DNA of 38,218 bases from Accumulibacter sp. (GTDB taxonomy: Bacteria; Pseudomonadota; Gammaproteobacteria; Burkholderiales; Rhodocyclaceae): positions 1-38,218 of the forward strand of contig JAITAJ010000199.1 of the NCBI GenBank assembly GCA_031284185.1, given 5' to 3'. Below are positions 7,612 to 16,395 of this stretch, piece after piece. The translations under genes were made by a program, and so were the position numbers. Under the pieces are notes generated by a model. It did no database searches, was not told the origin of the DNA, and worked only from the letters and a program-made list of their open reading frames with translations. How positions within the stretch are numbered: position 1 is the first letter of the stretch; every line of letters starts with the position of its first letter.

Positions 7612-9441
7612 TCACTCCACGGTAACCGATTTGGCCAGATTGCGCGGCTTGTCGACGTCCGTCCCACGTACCAGGGCCACGTGGTAGGCCAGTAGTTGCA
7701 GCGGAACCACGTGCAGCAACGCGGAAAGCTGTCCGTAATGTTCGGGCAGGCGCACCAGGTGTACACCGTCCGTCGCCGCGATTTCACTGTCGGCGTCGGC
7801 AAATACATAAAGCTCGCCACCCCGCGCCCGGACTTCCTGCAAATTCGATTTCAGCTTTTCCAGCAGCGCGTCGTTCGGCGCCACGGCGATCACGGGCATG
7901 TTCTTATCTACCAGGGCCAGCGGCCCATGCTTCAACTCGCCGGCCGGATACGCTTCGGCATGGATGTAGGTGATTTCCTTGAGCTTGAGAGCCCCTTCGA
8001 GCGCGATCGGATAATGGCGTCCGCGCCCGAGAAACAGCGCGTTCTGTTTCATGGCGAAGCGCTCCGCCCATTCCTGGATCCGTGGTTCGAGTTCGAGCAC
8101 GCGCGAGACGGCCATCGGCAGATGGCGCAAGCGTTCGAGTTCGGCTGTCATGGTGACGTCGGACAGCCGTCCGCGCAACTTGGCAATGACCAGAGTCAAC
8201 AGATACAGCGCGGCGAGCTGTGTGGTAAACGCTTTGGTGGAAGCCACACCGATCTCCGGACCGGCACGTGTGATGAAGCGCAGATCGTTTTCACGTACCA
8301 GCGAGGATTCCGGTACGTTGCAGATGCACAGCGTCCGTTGCATGCCCGAGGATTTCGCATGGCGCAGCGCGGCCAGCGTGTCCGCCGTCTCGCCGGACTG
8401 GGAGAGCGTGATCACCAGGGTGCGCGGATCGGCGACTGATTCGCGGTAGCGATATTCGCTGGCTGCCTCGACGTTGCAAGGCACTCCGGCCAATGCTTCG
8501 AGCCAGTAGCGAGCGACCAGGCCGGCGTGATAGCTGGTGCCACAGGCGATGATCAGCACCTGCCTCAAGTCCTTGAGATTGTCTTCGCAATGAGCGCCGA
8601 AAAATCCCGGATGAACGCTGCGCACTGCGCCTATCATCTCCAGGGTATTACTCAGAGCCGTCGGCTGCTCGAATATTTCCTTTTGCATGTAATGCCGGTA
8701 TTGGGCGAGTTCGATCGAGTCGGCCGAGAGATGGGTTTCACTTTCGGGACGCTCGACCGGCGTACCGTCGACGCGCGTGATACGGTAGCCCACGCGCGTC
8801 AGTTCCGCGCAGTCACCGTTCTCCAGATAAATGATGCGGCGCGTCACCGGCAACAACGCCGAGGCATCCGAGGCCGCGTAGTTGCCTTCGGTGGATAAAC
8901 CAATCAACAGGGGCGAACCTTCACGCGCGACGATCACGTGTCCAGGCTCGGACTCACGCAGAACGGCCAGCGCGTACGCGCCTTGCAGTTGAGCGATCGC
9001 CGCGCGTGTCGCCACGAAAAGATCCGCCGTCTTCTTCAGCTCGGAAACGATCAGATGCGCCACGACCTCGGTGTCCGTATCCGAGGTAAACTCGAATTTT
9101 TCGTCTTTCAGGCGCGCGCGCAGGGCCTCGTGGTTTTCGATGATTCCATTGTGTACGATGGCAAGGCCGCCGGAAACGTGCGGATGCGCATTGCGCTCGT
9201 TGGGCGCGCCGTGTGTCGCCCAGCGCGTGTGAGCGATTCCTGTCTTGCCGTCGACATGCGACGCTTCGGCCTGCGCGGCCAGCTCGGCGACCCGTCCGAC
9301 CGAGCGCAGACGCTTCATTCCCGTCTTGTCGATCAGCGCCAGTCCGGCCGAATCGTAGCCGCGATATTCGAGTCGGCGCAGACCTTCCAGGAGAACGGAA
9401 ACGATATTGCGGTCCGCAACCGCCGCGACGATGCCACACAT
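7612..9441 (-). CDS. glmS: Glutamine-fructose-6-phosphate aminotransferase (isomerizing)
   Basis: GlmS makes glucosamine-6-phosphate from fructose-6-phosphate and glutamine, the entry step to peptidoglycan and LPS amino sugars. The 609 residues are full length. The product starts MCGIVAAVADRN, with the catalytic Cys at position 2 (N-terminal after Met removal). The glutaminase domain includes RLEYRGYDSAG and THTRWATHG-like TRWATHG. Two SIS sugar-isomerase domains follow (CGTSYHAG; SQSGETADT). The end DVDKPRNLAKSVTVE is the family C-terminus. The usual partner glmU is not adjacent. No glmS riboswitch or small-RNA target can be recognised in the 127-base upstream gap, which holds a parS-like site. 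Confidence 0.97.
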   Translation of the reverse strand: MCGIVAAVADRNIVSVLLEGLRRLEYRGYDSAGLALIDKTGMKRLRSVGRVAELAAQAEASHVDGKTGIAHTRWATHGAPNERNAHPHVSGGLAIVHNGIIENHEALRARLKDEKFEFTSDTDTEVVAHLIVSELKKTADLFVATRAAIAQLQGAYALAVLRESEPGHVIVAREGSPLLIGLSTEGNYAASDASALLPVTRRIIYLENGDCAELTRVGYRITRVDGTPVERPESETHLSADSIELAQYRHYMQKEIFEQPTALSNTLEMIGAVRSVHPGFFGAHCEDNLKDLRQVLIIACGTSYHAGLVARYWLEALAGVPCNVEAASEYRYRESVADPRTLVITLSQSGETADTLAALRHAKSSGMQRTLCICNVPESSLVRENDLRFITRAGPEIGVASTKAFTTQLAALYLLTLVIAKLRGRLSDVTMTAELERLRHLPMAVSRVLELEPRIQEWAERFAMKQNALFLGRGRHYPIALEGALKLKEITYIHAEAYPAGELKHGPLALVDKNMPVIAVAPNDALLEKLKSNLQEVRARGGELYVFADADSEIAATDGVHLVRLPEHYGQLSALLHVVPLQLLAYHVALVRGTDVDKPRNLAKSVTVE

Positions 9442-9541
9442 GATTCATCCGTCCAGAGTGAGGGGAAGGGGAGAGAAAGCGCCGAAGCGGATTTTATTCC
9501 AATTCCGGCAGATGGTGACGCGAAGGTGTGGCGTAGTCGTT

Positions 9542-9557
9542 CGTTTCACGTGAAACA
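9542..9557. other. parS-like ParB-binding site 1
   Basis: CGTTTCACGTGAAACA matches the well-conserved bacterial parS sequence TGTTTCACGTGAAACA at 15 of 16 positions, with a perfect 14-base palindromic centre. The right half is repeated at once (ACACGTGAAAC, 9556-9566). It lies in the gap between oxyR and glmS. parS sites cluster near replication origins, which fits dnaA being 5 kb away. The parA and parB genes are not in this window. Confidence 0.85.
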
Positions 9558-9568
9558 CGTGAAACGGC

Positions 9569-10486
9569 TCATCCCGAAATTTTGAGCGTGCCGAAAGGCG
9601 GCGCATCACTGATCGCCGCGTGCAGAACGTCGATCACCTGGGGACGAGGGAAAGTGACTCTCCAGGCCAGTCCGACCCGCCGCATCGGTTGCGGCGCGGA
9701 AAAGCGGCGTATCTGGAGCAGCTTCGGGTTTTGCGGCCACGATTTCGCTGCCGATATCGGAACCACCGAAATTCCCGCGCCGCTTGCGACCATGTGTCTG
9801 ATCGTTTCCAGGGAACTCCCTTCCAGCGCGCCTTCGATTCCCCCCGGCTCGGAGAGCTTCGGACAGGCTTCGATCACCTGATCACGAAAACAATTCCCTT
9901 TCCCAAGCAATAACAAATTCTCGGCGGCAACCTGCGCGCTCGATATCACCTTGTTGGACGCCAGAGGATGATCATTGGGCAAAGCAACACAGAAGGGCTC
10001 GTCATATGCCGGGCGAACGACGATTCCGGGTTCCGTGAAAGGAAGCACGATGACGATCACGTCCAGTTCGCCCCGTCGCAACTGTTCGCTCAGATTGACC
10101 GTGAAGTTCTCGCTGATGAACAGCGGCATTTGCGGCGCGTGTGTGTGCAAGGCTGGAATGAGCCTGGGAAGAAGATAGGGGGCGATGGTGTAAATGACTC
10201 CCAGACGCAAGGGCCCGACCAATGGATTTCTGCCCTGTCCGGCAATGTCCTTGAGGCGCTCGGCCTCGTGCAAGACCCGCTCCGCTTGTTGCGCGATCTT
10301 CTCTCCGACCGGAGTCGGACGGACATCGGCGGGAGTTCTTTCAAACAGCGTGATGTTCAGGCGTGATTCAACCTTTTTCAACGCTACCGAAAGCGTCGGC
10401 TGGCTCACATGACATTTTTCCGCCGCACGCCCGAAATGACGCTCACGCGCCAGGCTCACGATGTAGCGAAGCTCGGTAAGCGTCAT
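9569..10486 (-). CDS. oxyR: LysR-family peroxide sensor OxyR
   Basis: OxyR is a thiol-based activator of catalase, peroxiredoxin and related genes under hydrogen peroxide. The 305-residue product begins with a LysR helix-turn-helix (about 1-60, including RHFGRAAEKCHVSQPTLSVA). The effector domain carries Cys199 and Cys208 in NCFRDQVIEAC, the same positions and spacing as the E. coli OxyR redox pair. That separates it from generic LysR proteins and makes the identification firm. The gene lies 24 bases downstream of the gyrB stop and reads the same way; its own promoter was not recognised, so read-through from gyrB is possible. Direct targets are not evident nearby. Confidence 0.93.
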   Translation of the reverse strand: MTLTELRYIVSLARERHFGRAAEKCHVSQPTLSVALKKVESRLNITLFERTPADVRPTPVGEKIAQQAERVLHEAERLKDIAGQGRNPLVGPLRLGVIYTIAPYLLPRLIPALHTHAPQMPLFISENFTVNLSEQLRRGELDVIVIVLPFTEPGIVVRPAYDEPFCVALPNDHPLASNKVISSAQVAAENLLLLGKGNCFRDQVIEACPKLSEPGGIEGALEGSSLETIRHMVASGAGISVVPISAAKSWPQNPKLLQIRRFSAPQPMRRVGLAWRVTFPRPQVIDVLHAAISDAPPFGTLKISG

Positions 10487-10510
10487 TGGCGGTTCGCTGG
10501 CGCCTATCGG

Positions 10511-12979
10511 TCAGACATCGATGTTGCGGGCCGCAAGCGCATTGGCCTCGATGAAATTGCGCCGCGGTTCGACCAGTTCACCCATCAGGGCAGTCAAAAT
10601 TTCGTCGGCGCCGATCACGTCCTCGATCTTTACCTTGAGTAGACGGCGAATCCTGGGATCCATCGTCGTTTCCCAGAGCTGTTCCGGGTTCATTTCACCA
10701 AGCCCCTTGTAACGCTGCTTGGATATTCCCTTTTCCACTTCATTCAACAACCAGGCAATTGCTTCGCCAAAGCTCGAAACCGGCTGTTTTTTGTCCGCGC
10801 GGGTCACATGGGCGCCTGGCCCGAAAAGATTCGATAGTGTCATTGCCGTCTTGCGCAATTGCGCATAATCGCCACTACCGACAATATCTTCGTCGATGAC
10901 GAAAACGCGAAGATTACCGTGATGCATCCTTTCCAGCCGCAGTTGCCAGCATTCCTTTGCCTCGTCGAAACGGGCGAAGACATGGATGTCCGATTTGTGC
11001 CCAATCACCGACATGATGGCCGAGGCGCATGCTTCGGCAGCACCTTGATCCGACAAATCGAGTTCAAGATTGAAATCAACCAAGGCATGCAGCACTTCCG
11101 GGTCGATCATGTGCGACAGCCGGTTGATGACCGCATCGGCAAGCAGATATTCGCGCGCCAGCTCCTCGAGCGCGGTTCCCGAAATTCCCACCCCGCCCTG
11201 CTTGGTGACCAATGATGCATTTTCAAGCGCCAGTGTCAGCAGAAACTGATTGAGCGCCTGATCGTCCTTGAGGTAGCGCTCTGTTTTTCCATGCTTGACC
11301 TTGTAGAGCGGCGGCTGCGCGATGTAGATGTGTCCGCCTTCCACCAGTTCCGGCATCTGCCGATAGAAAAAAGTCAGAAGCAGCGTGCGGATATGCGCGC
11401 CGTCGACGTCGGCATCGGTCATGATGATCAGGCGGTGATAACGCAGCTTCTCCGGCTTGTATTCATCCTTTCCGATCCCGGTTCCGAGCACCGTGATCAG
11501 CGTCGCAATCTCCTGCGACGAGATCAATTTGTCGAAACGCGCCTTTTCGACATTGAGTATCTTGCCTCTGAGCGGCAAGATGGCTTGAAATTTCCGGTCG
11601 CGCCCTTGCTTGGCTGAACCGCCCGCCGATTCACCCTCGACGAGATAGAGTTCGCATAGCGTCGGATCCTTTTCCTGACAATCCGCCAGCTTGCCGGGCA
11701 AGCCGACACCATCGAGCAGACTCTTGCGCCGAGTCATTTCCCGAGCCTTGCGGGCGGCGTCCCGCGCCCGCGCCGCCTCCACGATCTTTCCGGTGATCAC
11801 TTTCGCGTCCAGCGGGTGTTCCTCCAGGAATTCCGCCAATTTGGCTGCCACCACCTCTTCGACGGCCGGGCGTGCTTCCGACGAAACGAGCTTCATCTTG
11901 GTCTGCGATGCAAATTTCGGATCCGGCATCTTTATCGACAATACACACGCCAATCCTTCGCGCATGTCGTCTCCAGTGATGTCGACCTTGGCCTTCTTGG
12001 CGATTTCGTTCTCTTCGATGTATTTGTTGATGACTCGCGTCATCGCGGCGCGCAGACCTGTCAGATGTGTCCCACCGTCGGATTGTGGAATATTGTTGGT
12101 GAAGCACAGCACCTGCTCGACGTATGTGTCGTTCCACTGCATGGCGACTTCGACACCAATGGCGCCAGTGGCCGTGACGGACTCGCCGGCGGCAACGAAG
12201 ACGCTCGGGTGCAGTACCGTTTTGGAACGGTTGATATACTCGACGAATCCCTTCACCCCGCCCAGGAAGGCAAAATCTTCTTCCTTGCCATTGCGCTGGT
12301 CGATCAGCCGTATCTTGACGCCATTGTTGAGGAAGGACAACTCACGCAATCGCTTGGCGATGATTTCATAATGGAACTCGACCTGCCCGAAAATTTCCTC
12401 GTCGGCCATGAAATGCACCTCGGTGCCCCGTTTTTCCGTATTTCCAAGCACCTTGACCGGCGACACCTCGACGCCACCCTGAACTTCGACCAGGCGATCG
12501 GCGACACTGCCTCGATTGAAGTCGAGCTGGTATCTCTTCCCGTCGCGCCGAATCGTCAGACGCAGCCATCTCGAAAGCGCGTTGACACAGGAAACACCGA
12601 CTCCATGCAATCCACCAGAAACCTTGTACGAGTTCTGATTGAACTTCCCTCCAGCATGCAGCACACACATGACGATTTCAGCCGCCGAACGCTTCGGTTC
12701 ATGCTTGTCGTCGAATTTGATTCCGGTTGGAATTCCACGCCCGTTGTCACTCACGGAAATCGAATTATCGGTATGAATGATGAGAACGATATCGTCACAA
12801 AATCCAGCCAATGCCTCATCGATCGCGTTGTCGACGACTTCAAATACCATGTGATGTAAACCGGTGCCATCGGATGTGTCGCCGATATACATTCCCGGAC
12901 GTTTGCGAACCGCCTCCAAACCTTCCAATTGTTGAATACTGGATTCGTCATAGGCCATCTGACCGCTGTCTTCAATCAT
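10511..12979 (-). CDS. gyrB: DNA gyrase subunit B
   Basis: GyrB is the ATPase subunit of DNA gyrase, which introduces negative supercoils. The 822 residues show the GHKL ATPase domain (EGLEAVRKRPGMYIGDT; EVVDNAIDEALAG; DNGRGIP; GGLHGVG), the transducer region, the Toprim domain (LVEGESAGGSAKQGRDR; DADVDGAHIRTLLLTF) and the C-terminal KGLGEMNPEQLWETTMDP segment. The length fits gyrases with the Gram-negative insertion before the tail. The ATG at 12979 is used; an ATG seven codons further in (MAYDESS) is equally possible, as neither has a clear Shine-Dalgarno sequence. It forms the conserved dnaA-dnaN-gyrB order without recF, as in other betaproteobacteria. Confidence 0.98.
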   Translation of the reverse strand: MIEDSGQMAYDESSIQQLEGLEAVRKRPGMYIGDTSDGTGLHHMVFEVVDNAIDEALAGFCDDIVLIIHTDNSISVSDNGRGIPTGIKFDDKHEPKRSAAEIVMCVLHAGGKFNQNSYKVSGGLHGVGVSCVNALSRWLRLTIRRDGKRYQLDFNRGSVADRLVEVQGGVEVSPVKVLGNTEKRGTEVHFMADEEIFGQVEFHYEIIAKRLRELSFLNNGVKIRLIDQRNGKEEDFAFLGGVKGFVEYINRSKTVLHPSVFVAAGESVTATGAIGVEVAMQWNDTYVEQVLCFTNNIPQSDGGTHLTGLRAAMTRVINKYIEENEIAKKAKVDITGDDMREGLACVLSIKMPDPKFASQTKMKLVSSEARPAVEEVVAAKLAEFLEEHPLDAKVITGKIVEAARARDAARKAREMTRRKSLLDGVGLPGKLADCQEKDPTLCELYLVEGESAGGSAKQGRDRKFQAILPLRGKILNVEKARFDKLISSQEIATLITVLGTGIGKDEYKPEKLRYHRLIIMTDADVDGAHIRTLLLTFFYRQMPELVEGGHIYIAQPPLYKVKHGKTERYLKDDQALNQFLLTLALENASLVTKQGGVGISGTALEELAREYLLADAVINRLSHMIDPEVLHALVDFNLELDLSDQGAAEACASAIMSVIGHKSDIHVFARFDEAKECWQLRLERMHHGNLRVFVIDEDIVGSGDYAQLRKTAMTLSNLFGPGAHVTRADKKQPVSSFGEAIAWLLNEVEKGISKQRYKGLGEMNPEQLWETTMDPRIRRLLKVKIEDVIGADEILTALMGELVEPRRNFIEANALAARNIDV

Positions 12980-13002
12980 CCCAATTCCAATTTTCCAATT
13001 TT

Positions 13003-13018
13003 TGTTTCACGTGAAACT
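13003..13018. other. parS-like ParB-binding site 2
   Basis: TGTTTCACGTGAAACT matches the parS consensus TGTTTCACGTGAAACA at 15 of 16 positions and contains the same 14-base palindrome as the site at 9542-9557. It lies in the 140-base gap between dnaN and gyrB, 24 bases upstream of the gyrB ATG, so bound ParB could also affect gyrB expression (inference). Confidence 0.88.
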
Positions 13019-13119
13019 CGGTAGCAACACAAAACGAGCCGCAGATGCGATCCGAGCAATATCAGGCGAAACGACCCGAACCACAAAGACATCAGCGTAC
13101 CAGTGAGCTGGAATCGACG

Positions 13120-14232
13120 TCAGATTCTCATCGGCATCACGACGTACTTGAAGAACTCGTTGCCCGGCAGGGTCAACAAGGCGCTGGAATTGGCATCGTT
13201 GAAACCCCATTCGACGAATTCCGACGAGGCATTGTTGAGAACATCGAGCAAGTAACCGACGTTGAATCCCACGTCGATCGCATCCCCGGAATAATCGGTC
13301 TCGATTTCTTCCTGCGCTTCCTCGTGCTCCGCATTTGCCGCTACGATCTTCAAACTGCCCGGCGTCAGGATCAGGCGCACTCCCCGGAACTTTTCGTTGG
13401 TCAGAATCGCGGCTCGATTCAAGGACTGTAGCAAGGTAGTCCTGCTCAGGGTGACCGAATTCTTGAGACTTGGCGGAATGACCCGCTCATAGTCCGGGAA
13501 TTTTCCGTCGATCAACTTGGAAACCAAAACGATATTTCCGAACTGGAAGCGAATCTGGGCCGCCGTCATTTCAATCAGCACCGGGTCATCGCTGTCGGCA
13601 AGTAAACGGCTCAATTCGAGCACGGTCTTGCGCGGCAGAATGAGTTCCTGCTTCGGCACCGAAACATTTTCACCAAATGTCATATGAGCATACGCCAGCC
13701 GATGCCCGTCGGTCGCCACCGCTCGCAATTCGCCGCCATCAACCAACAGCAAGAGCCCGTTCAAATAGTACCGGACATCCTGCAACGCCATCGCGAACTG
13801 GGTCTGTGCCAACAAGTGACGAAACTGCTTCTGAGTCAACTCGATTCTTTTCGGCTCGGTTTCCGACATCGCCATGCGTGGAAAATCCTCGTCCGGCAAG
13901 GTCTGTAAATTGAAACGGCTCTTTCCGGCCTTGATCTGTAGCCGCTTGTCTTCGAGAGCGAGCGTGATTTCGCAATCGTCCGGCAAAGAACGCAAAATGT
14001 CCTGGAGTTTTCTCGCACCGACCGTCATTGCACCATCCCCATCCCCGGCTGACACTTCCGCCGAGGTGGTGATCTGTATCTCGATATCCGTTGCCAGAAA
14101 AGTCAACCTGTCGCCCTTCTTCTCCAGCAGGACGTTGGACAGGATCGGCAAGGTGTGGCGTTTCTCCACAATACCGGAAACCGACTGGAGAGGAACGAGA
14201 AGTGAATCGCGTTGAGTTTTCACTAGTATCAT
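13120..14232 (-). CDS. dnaN: DNA polymerase III beta sliding clamp
   Basis: The beta clamp encircles DNA and holds polymerase III and other proteins on it. The 370 residues form the three repeated clamp domains. They start MILVKTQRDSLLVPLQSVSG, continue with RHTLPILSNVLL, and end in the typical FKYVVMPMRI, which forms part of the protein-binding cleft. The ATG at 14232 gives the N-terminus usual in betaproteobacteria. A good Shine-Dalgarno is not obvious in the AT-rich leader. It lies 232 bases downstream of dnaA, separated by a DnaA-box cluster. Confidence 0.98.
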   Translation of the reverse strand: MILVKTQRDSLLVPLQSVSGIVEKRHTLPILSNVLLEKKGDRLTFLATDIEIQITTSAEVSAGDGDGAMTVGARKLQDILRSLPDDCEITLALEDKRLQIKAGKSRFNLQTLPDEDFPRMAMSETEPKRIELTQKQFRHLLAQTQFAMALQDVRYYLNGLLLLVDGGELRAVATDGHRLAYAHMTFGENVSVPKQELILPRKTVLELSRLLADSDDPVLIEMTAAQIRFQFGNIVLVSKLIDGKFPDYERVIPPSLKNSVTLSRTTLLQSLNRAAILTNEKFRGVRLILTPGSLKIVAANAEHEEAQEEIETDYSGDAIDVGFNVGYLLDVLNNASSEFVEWGFNDANSSALLTLPGNEFFKYVVMPMRI

Positions 14233-14464
14233 TTTTATATAAATCCTATAAAGAGATAATCTTCAGAACAACTCTGTGGGTATCCTGAAATAATACTTGG
14301 ATATCAATGTGTTGGGTGAAAAAATGCACGTGCGGAACCCCTGTACTGTCTTGTGGATGAAAGTTGATAACTTGTTCACAGATGCATTTTCACGACTTTA
14401 TCTACCTTTTGAACACAGCTTTTTCACCCGGTTATCCACAACCCCTGCAGCCGGCTCCAGGGAG
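14222..14464. other. oriC: dnaA-dnaN intergenic DnaA-box cluster, candidate oriC
   Basis: DnaA-box-like 9-mers lie close together: a perfect TTATCCACA at 14432-14440; TTGAACACA at 14409-14417; TTATCTACC at 14398-14406; TTGTTCACA at 14372-14380; and TGTGGATGA (inverse of TCATCCACA) at 14352-14360. Next to them, 14222-14310 is markedly AT-rich (for example TTTTTATATAAATCC, 14234-14248), which could serve as an unwinding element. Box cluster plus AT-rich flank beside dnaA is the classical origin arrangement. Boxes may instead, or also, regulate dnaN. Confidence 0.55.
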
Positions 14465-15844
14465 CTAGCCTTTCAGTACCTGTAATAATACGTGTACATT
14501 GTGGTTGAGTTCATTATCCTTTTCACGCAAGGTGTCGATCGTCCGTACGGCGTGCAGAACCGTCGTATGATCGCGCCCGCCGAAGGCTTCGCCAATGGAT
14601 GGATAGCTTTGTGAAGTCAGGTTCTTGGCCAACCACATGGCGACTTGCCGGGGACGCGCTATCAGGCGTGAGCGCTTTTTTGAAAAAAGGTCCGAGACCT
14701 TGATCTTGAAATAGTCGGCGACCGTTTTCTGGATATTTTCTACGGTAATCTGACGGTTCACGGCGCCAATGAGATCCTTCAAGGCCTCCTTGGTCAATTC
14801 GAGATTGATCCTTCGTCCATAAAAGGATGCGTAAGCCAGCACCTTGTTCAACGCGCCTTCAAGCTCACGCACGTTCGAGTGAAGGTGTTTGGCGATGTAG
14901 AACGCGACCTCGTTATCGAGCGCAATCCCCTTGGTTTCCGCTTTTTTCTTCAGGATCGCCACGCGCATTTCTGTTTCCGGAGGCTCGACCTGTACCGTAA
15001 GTCCCCAGTCGAAACGGGTGATCAGGCGGTTTTCGAGCCCGGAAACATTCTTCGGGTAGGTGTCGCAAGTGATCACGATCTGCTTTTTCGTCTCGGTCAA
15101 TGTATTGAAGACGAAAAAAAACTCTTCCTGCGTCCGGTTCTTGCCGTTGAAGAACTGAACGTCATCGAGCAACAGGACGTCGAGCGAACGGTAATAATGC
15201 TTGAAGGCATCGAACGATTCCGTCTGGTAGGCACGCACCAAGTCAGAAAAATAGTCCTCCGCATGGACATAGCGGATGATCTTTTCGGGGCACTGCTTCA
15301 CGATGTGATTGCCGATGGCGTGGATGAGGTGGGTTTTTCCAAGCCCGGCTCCACCGTAAATGAACATCGGGTTGTAGGCGCCTTCGCCCGGATTCGTGGC
15401 TACGTGCAGCGAGGCGGCGCGCGCCAGATCGTTGGCCTTGCCGACGACCAGATTGTCGAAGCTGAAACTTTGGATCAGGCGCGTCTTTTCGTAGGCGTGG
15501 ATCGAGTAGGTTTTTGAAGCAGGCATATTGACGAAGCTGGGGCGACTGATCGACGCCGCCGGCTTCAAATCTTCGGAATCGGTGGACTGTCCGGCTTGCT
15601 GAAGCTCAACGGACAGGGAAATACAGACCGGGGCGGAGAAGTACTGATTGCCAAGCTCTTCGATGCGCCCGAGGTAGCGCTCCTTCACCCACTTCAGGAT
15701 GAACCCGTTTGGCGCTACGAGACGCAACTCCTTGTCCAGGGCATCCTCACCCTCCAGACGCAACGGACGAATCCAGGTGTTGAATTGCTGGGGTGAAAGC
15801 TCCTGCTCGAACTGACTCAGACAAGAATTCCAGAAACTGCCCAT
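14465..15844 (-). CDS. dnaA: Chromosomal replication initiator DnaA
   Basis: DnaA binds DnaA boxes and opens the origin. From the ATG at 15844 it has 459 residues. Domain I begins FWNSCLSQFEQELSPQQFNTW. A short linker follows, then the AAA+ domain III with Walker A GGAGLGKT (164-171) and Walker B LLLDDVQF (224-231). The C-terminal domain IV carries the DNA-binding signature GGRDHTTVLHA. The frame is open for 46 more codons upstream, but those residues do not resemble DnaA; the chosen start gives the family N-terminus. A promoter overlapped by a DnaA box lies about 150 bases upstream. Confidence 0.97.
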   Translation of the reverse strand: MGSFWNSCLSQFEQELSPQQFNTWIRPLRLEGEDALDKELRLVAPNGFILKWVKERYLGRIEELGNQYFSAPVCISLSVELQQAGQSTDSEDLKPAASISRPSFVNMPASKTYSIHAYEKTRLIQSFSFDNLVVGKANDLARAASLHVATNPGEGAYNPMFIYGGAGLGKTHLIHAIGNHIVKQCPEKIIRYVHAEDYFSDLVRAYQTESFDAFKHYYRSLDVLLLDDVQFFNGKNRTQEEFFFVFNTLTETKKQIVITCDTYPKNVSGLENRLITRFDWGLTVQVEPPETEMRVAILKKKAETKGIALDNEVAFYIAKHLHSNVRELEGALNKVLAYASFYGRRINLELTKEALKDLIGAVNRQITVENIQKTVADYFKIKVSDLFSKKRSRLIARPRQVAMWLAKNLTSQSYPSIGEAFGGRDHTTVLHAVRTIDTLREKDNELNHNVHVLLQVLKG

Positions 15845-15992
15845 TGCTAATATTTCAATAAAACCGAGACACGCTGGTTGATGAACACTCACGACTTTGA
15901 CACGGATTCGACGCGGAAAACGCATGATGCCTTGACCATCGCCGATGTTTCTCCGATGAACGGACGAACACCGACGACGCATTCAAGTCGGA

Positions 15993-16023
15993 ATTCTAAC
16001 CCGAGCGGGAATAGTTATCCACA
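15993..16023 (-). promoter_or_regulatory. Probable dnaA promoter overlapped by a DnaA box
   Basis: On the minus strand TAGAAT (15998-15993) matches five of six bases of a -10 box. The -35-like TGGATA (16021-16016) lies 17 bases upstream and is inside a perfect DnaA box (TTATCCACA, 16015-16023). This would place the transcription start near 15986 and give a leader of about 140 bases. Overlap suggests negative autoregulation by DnaA, as known in E. coli. Confidence 0.5.
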
Positions 16024-16039
16024 GCCCGCGAAAAAATTA

Positions 16040-16297
16040 TCATGAACTTTTGAATCCTCCTGTCCGGCAAACGGATGGCAAGTCTCCCCCGTCCATCATG
16101 CCGTCGCCTTCGTTTTCATCGGGTCGTTGAAATCGACGGTGCTTGGCAAGCGTCGCATTCCCGCCGCTCCTTCCACCTTTCTCAGGGAAATGGACAGGCT
16201 CGGCATCCATGCAACTGCTCCGGTGAGCCGCATCCTGACGCCTGACGTCCTGAGCCGTGCTAAACTCGGAAAGACAAACGATCGATTTTTCCAACAT
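16040..16297 (-). CDS. Possible small ORF upstream of dnaA
   Basis: An 85-codon frame starts at the ATG 16297-16295 and reads MLEKSIVCLSEFSTAQDV, ending in GGFKSS. A strong purine-rich Shine-Dalgarno (AAGGAG, with AGGAG at 16305-16301) sits only three bases before the ATG. The product resembles nothing I recognise and has no membrane or signal segment. The 551-base gap between dnaA (15844) and rsmB (16396) holds otherwise only the dnaA promoter region. It could be a real small gene, the remnant of one, or chance. Confidence 0.2.
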   Translation of the reverse strand: MLEKSIVCLSEFSTAQDVRRQDAAHRSSCMDAEPVHFPEKGGRSGGNATLAKHRRFQRPDENEGDGMMDGGDLPSVCRTGGFKSS

Positions 16298-16395
16298 TGT
16301 CTCCTTTTTTTTCGTCCGCGTCGCAGTCGCGCTCCACTCCCGGCAAGCGCGTCGTCCGCGTCCACAAACCTGATGGGAATGCGAGGAAGGACCGG

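Noticed and set aside
9442..9568. glmS ribozyme or riboswitch upstream of glmS
   Set aside because: The gap is only 127 bases, contains a parS-like site and shows none of the glmS ribozyme core; that ribozyme is a feature of Gram-positive bacteria.
14322..14335. GCACGTGC palindrome as a third parS
   Set aside because: Only the CACGTG centre is shared; the outer parS bases are absent.
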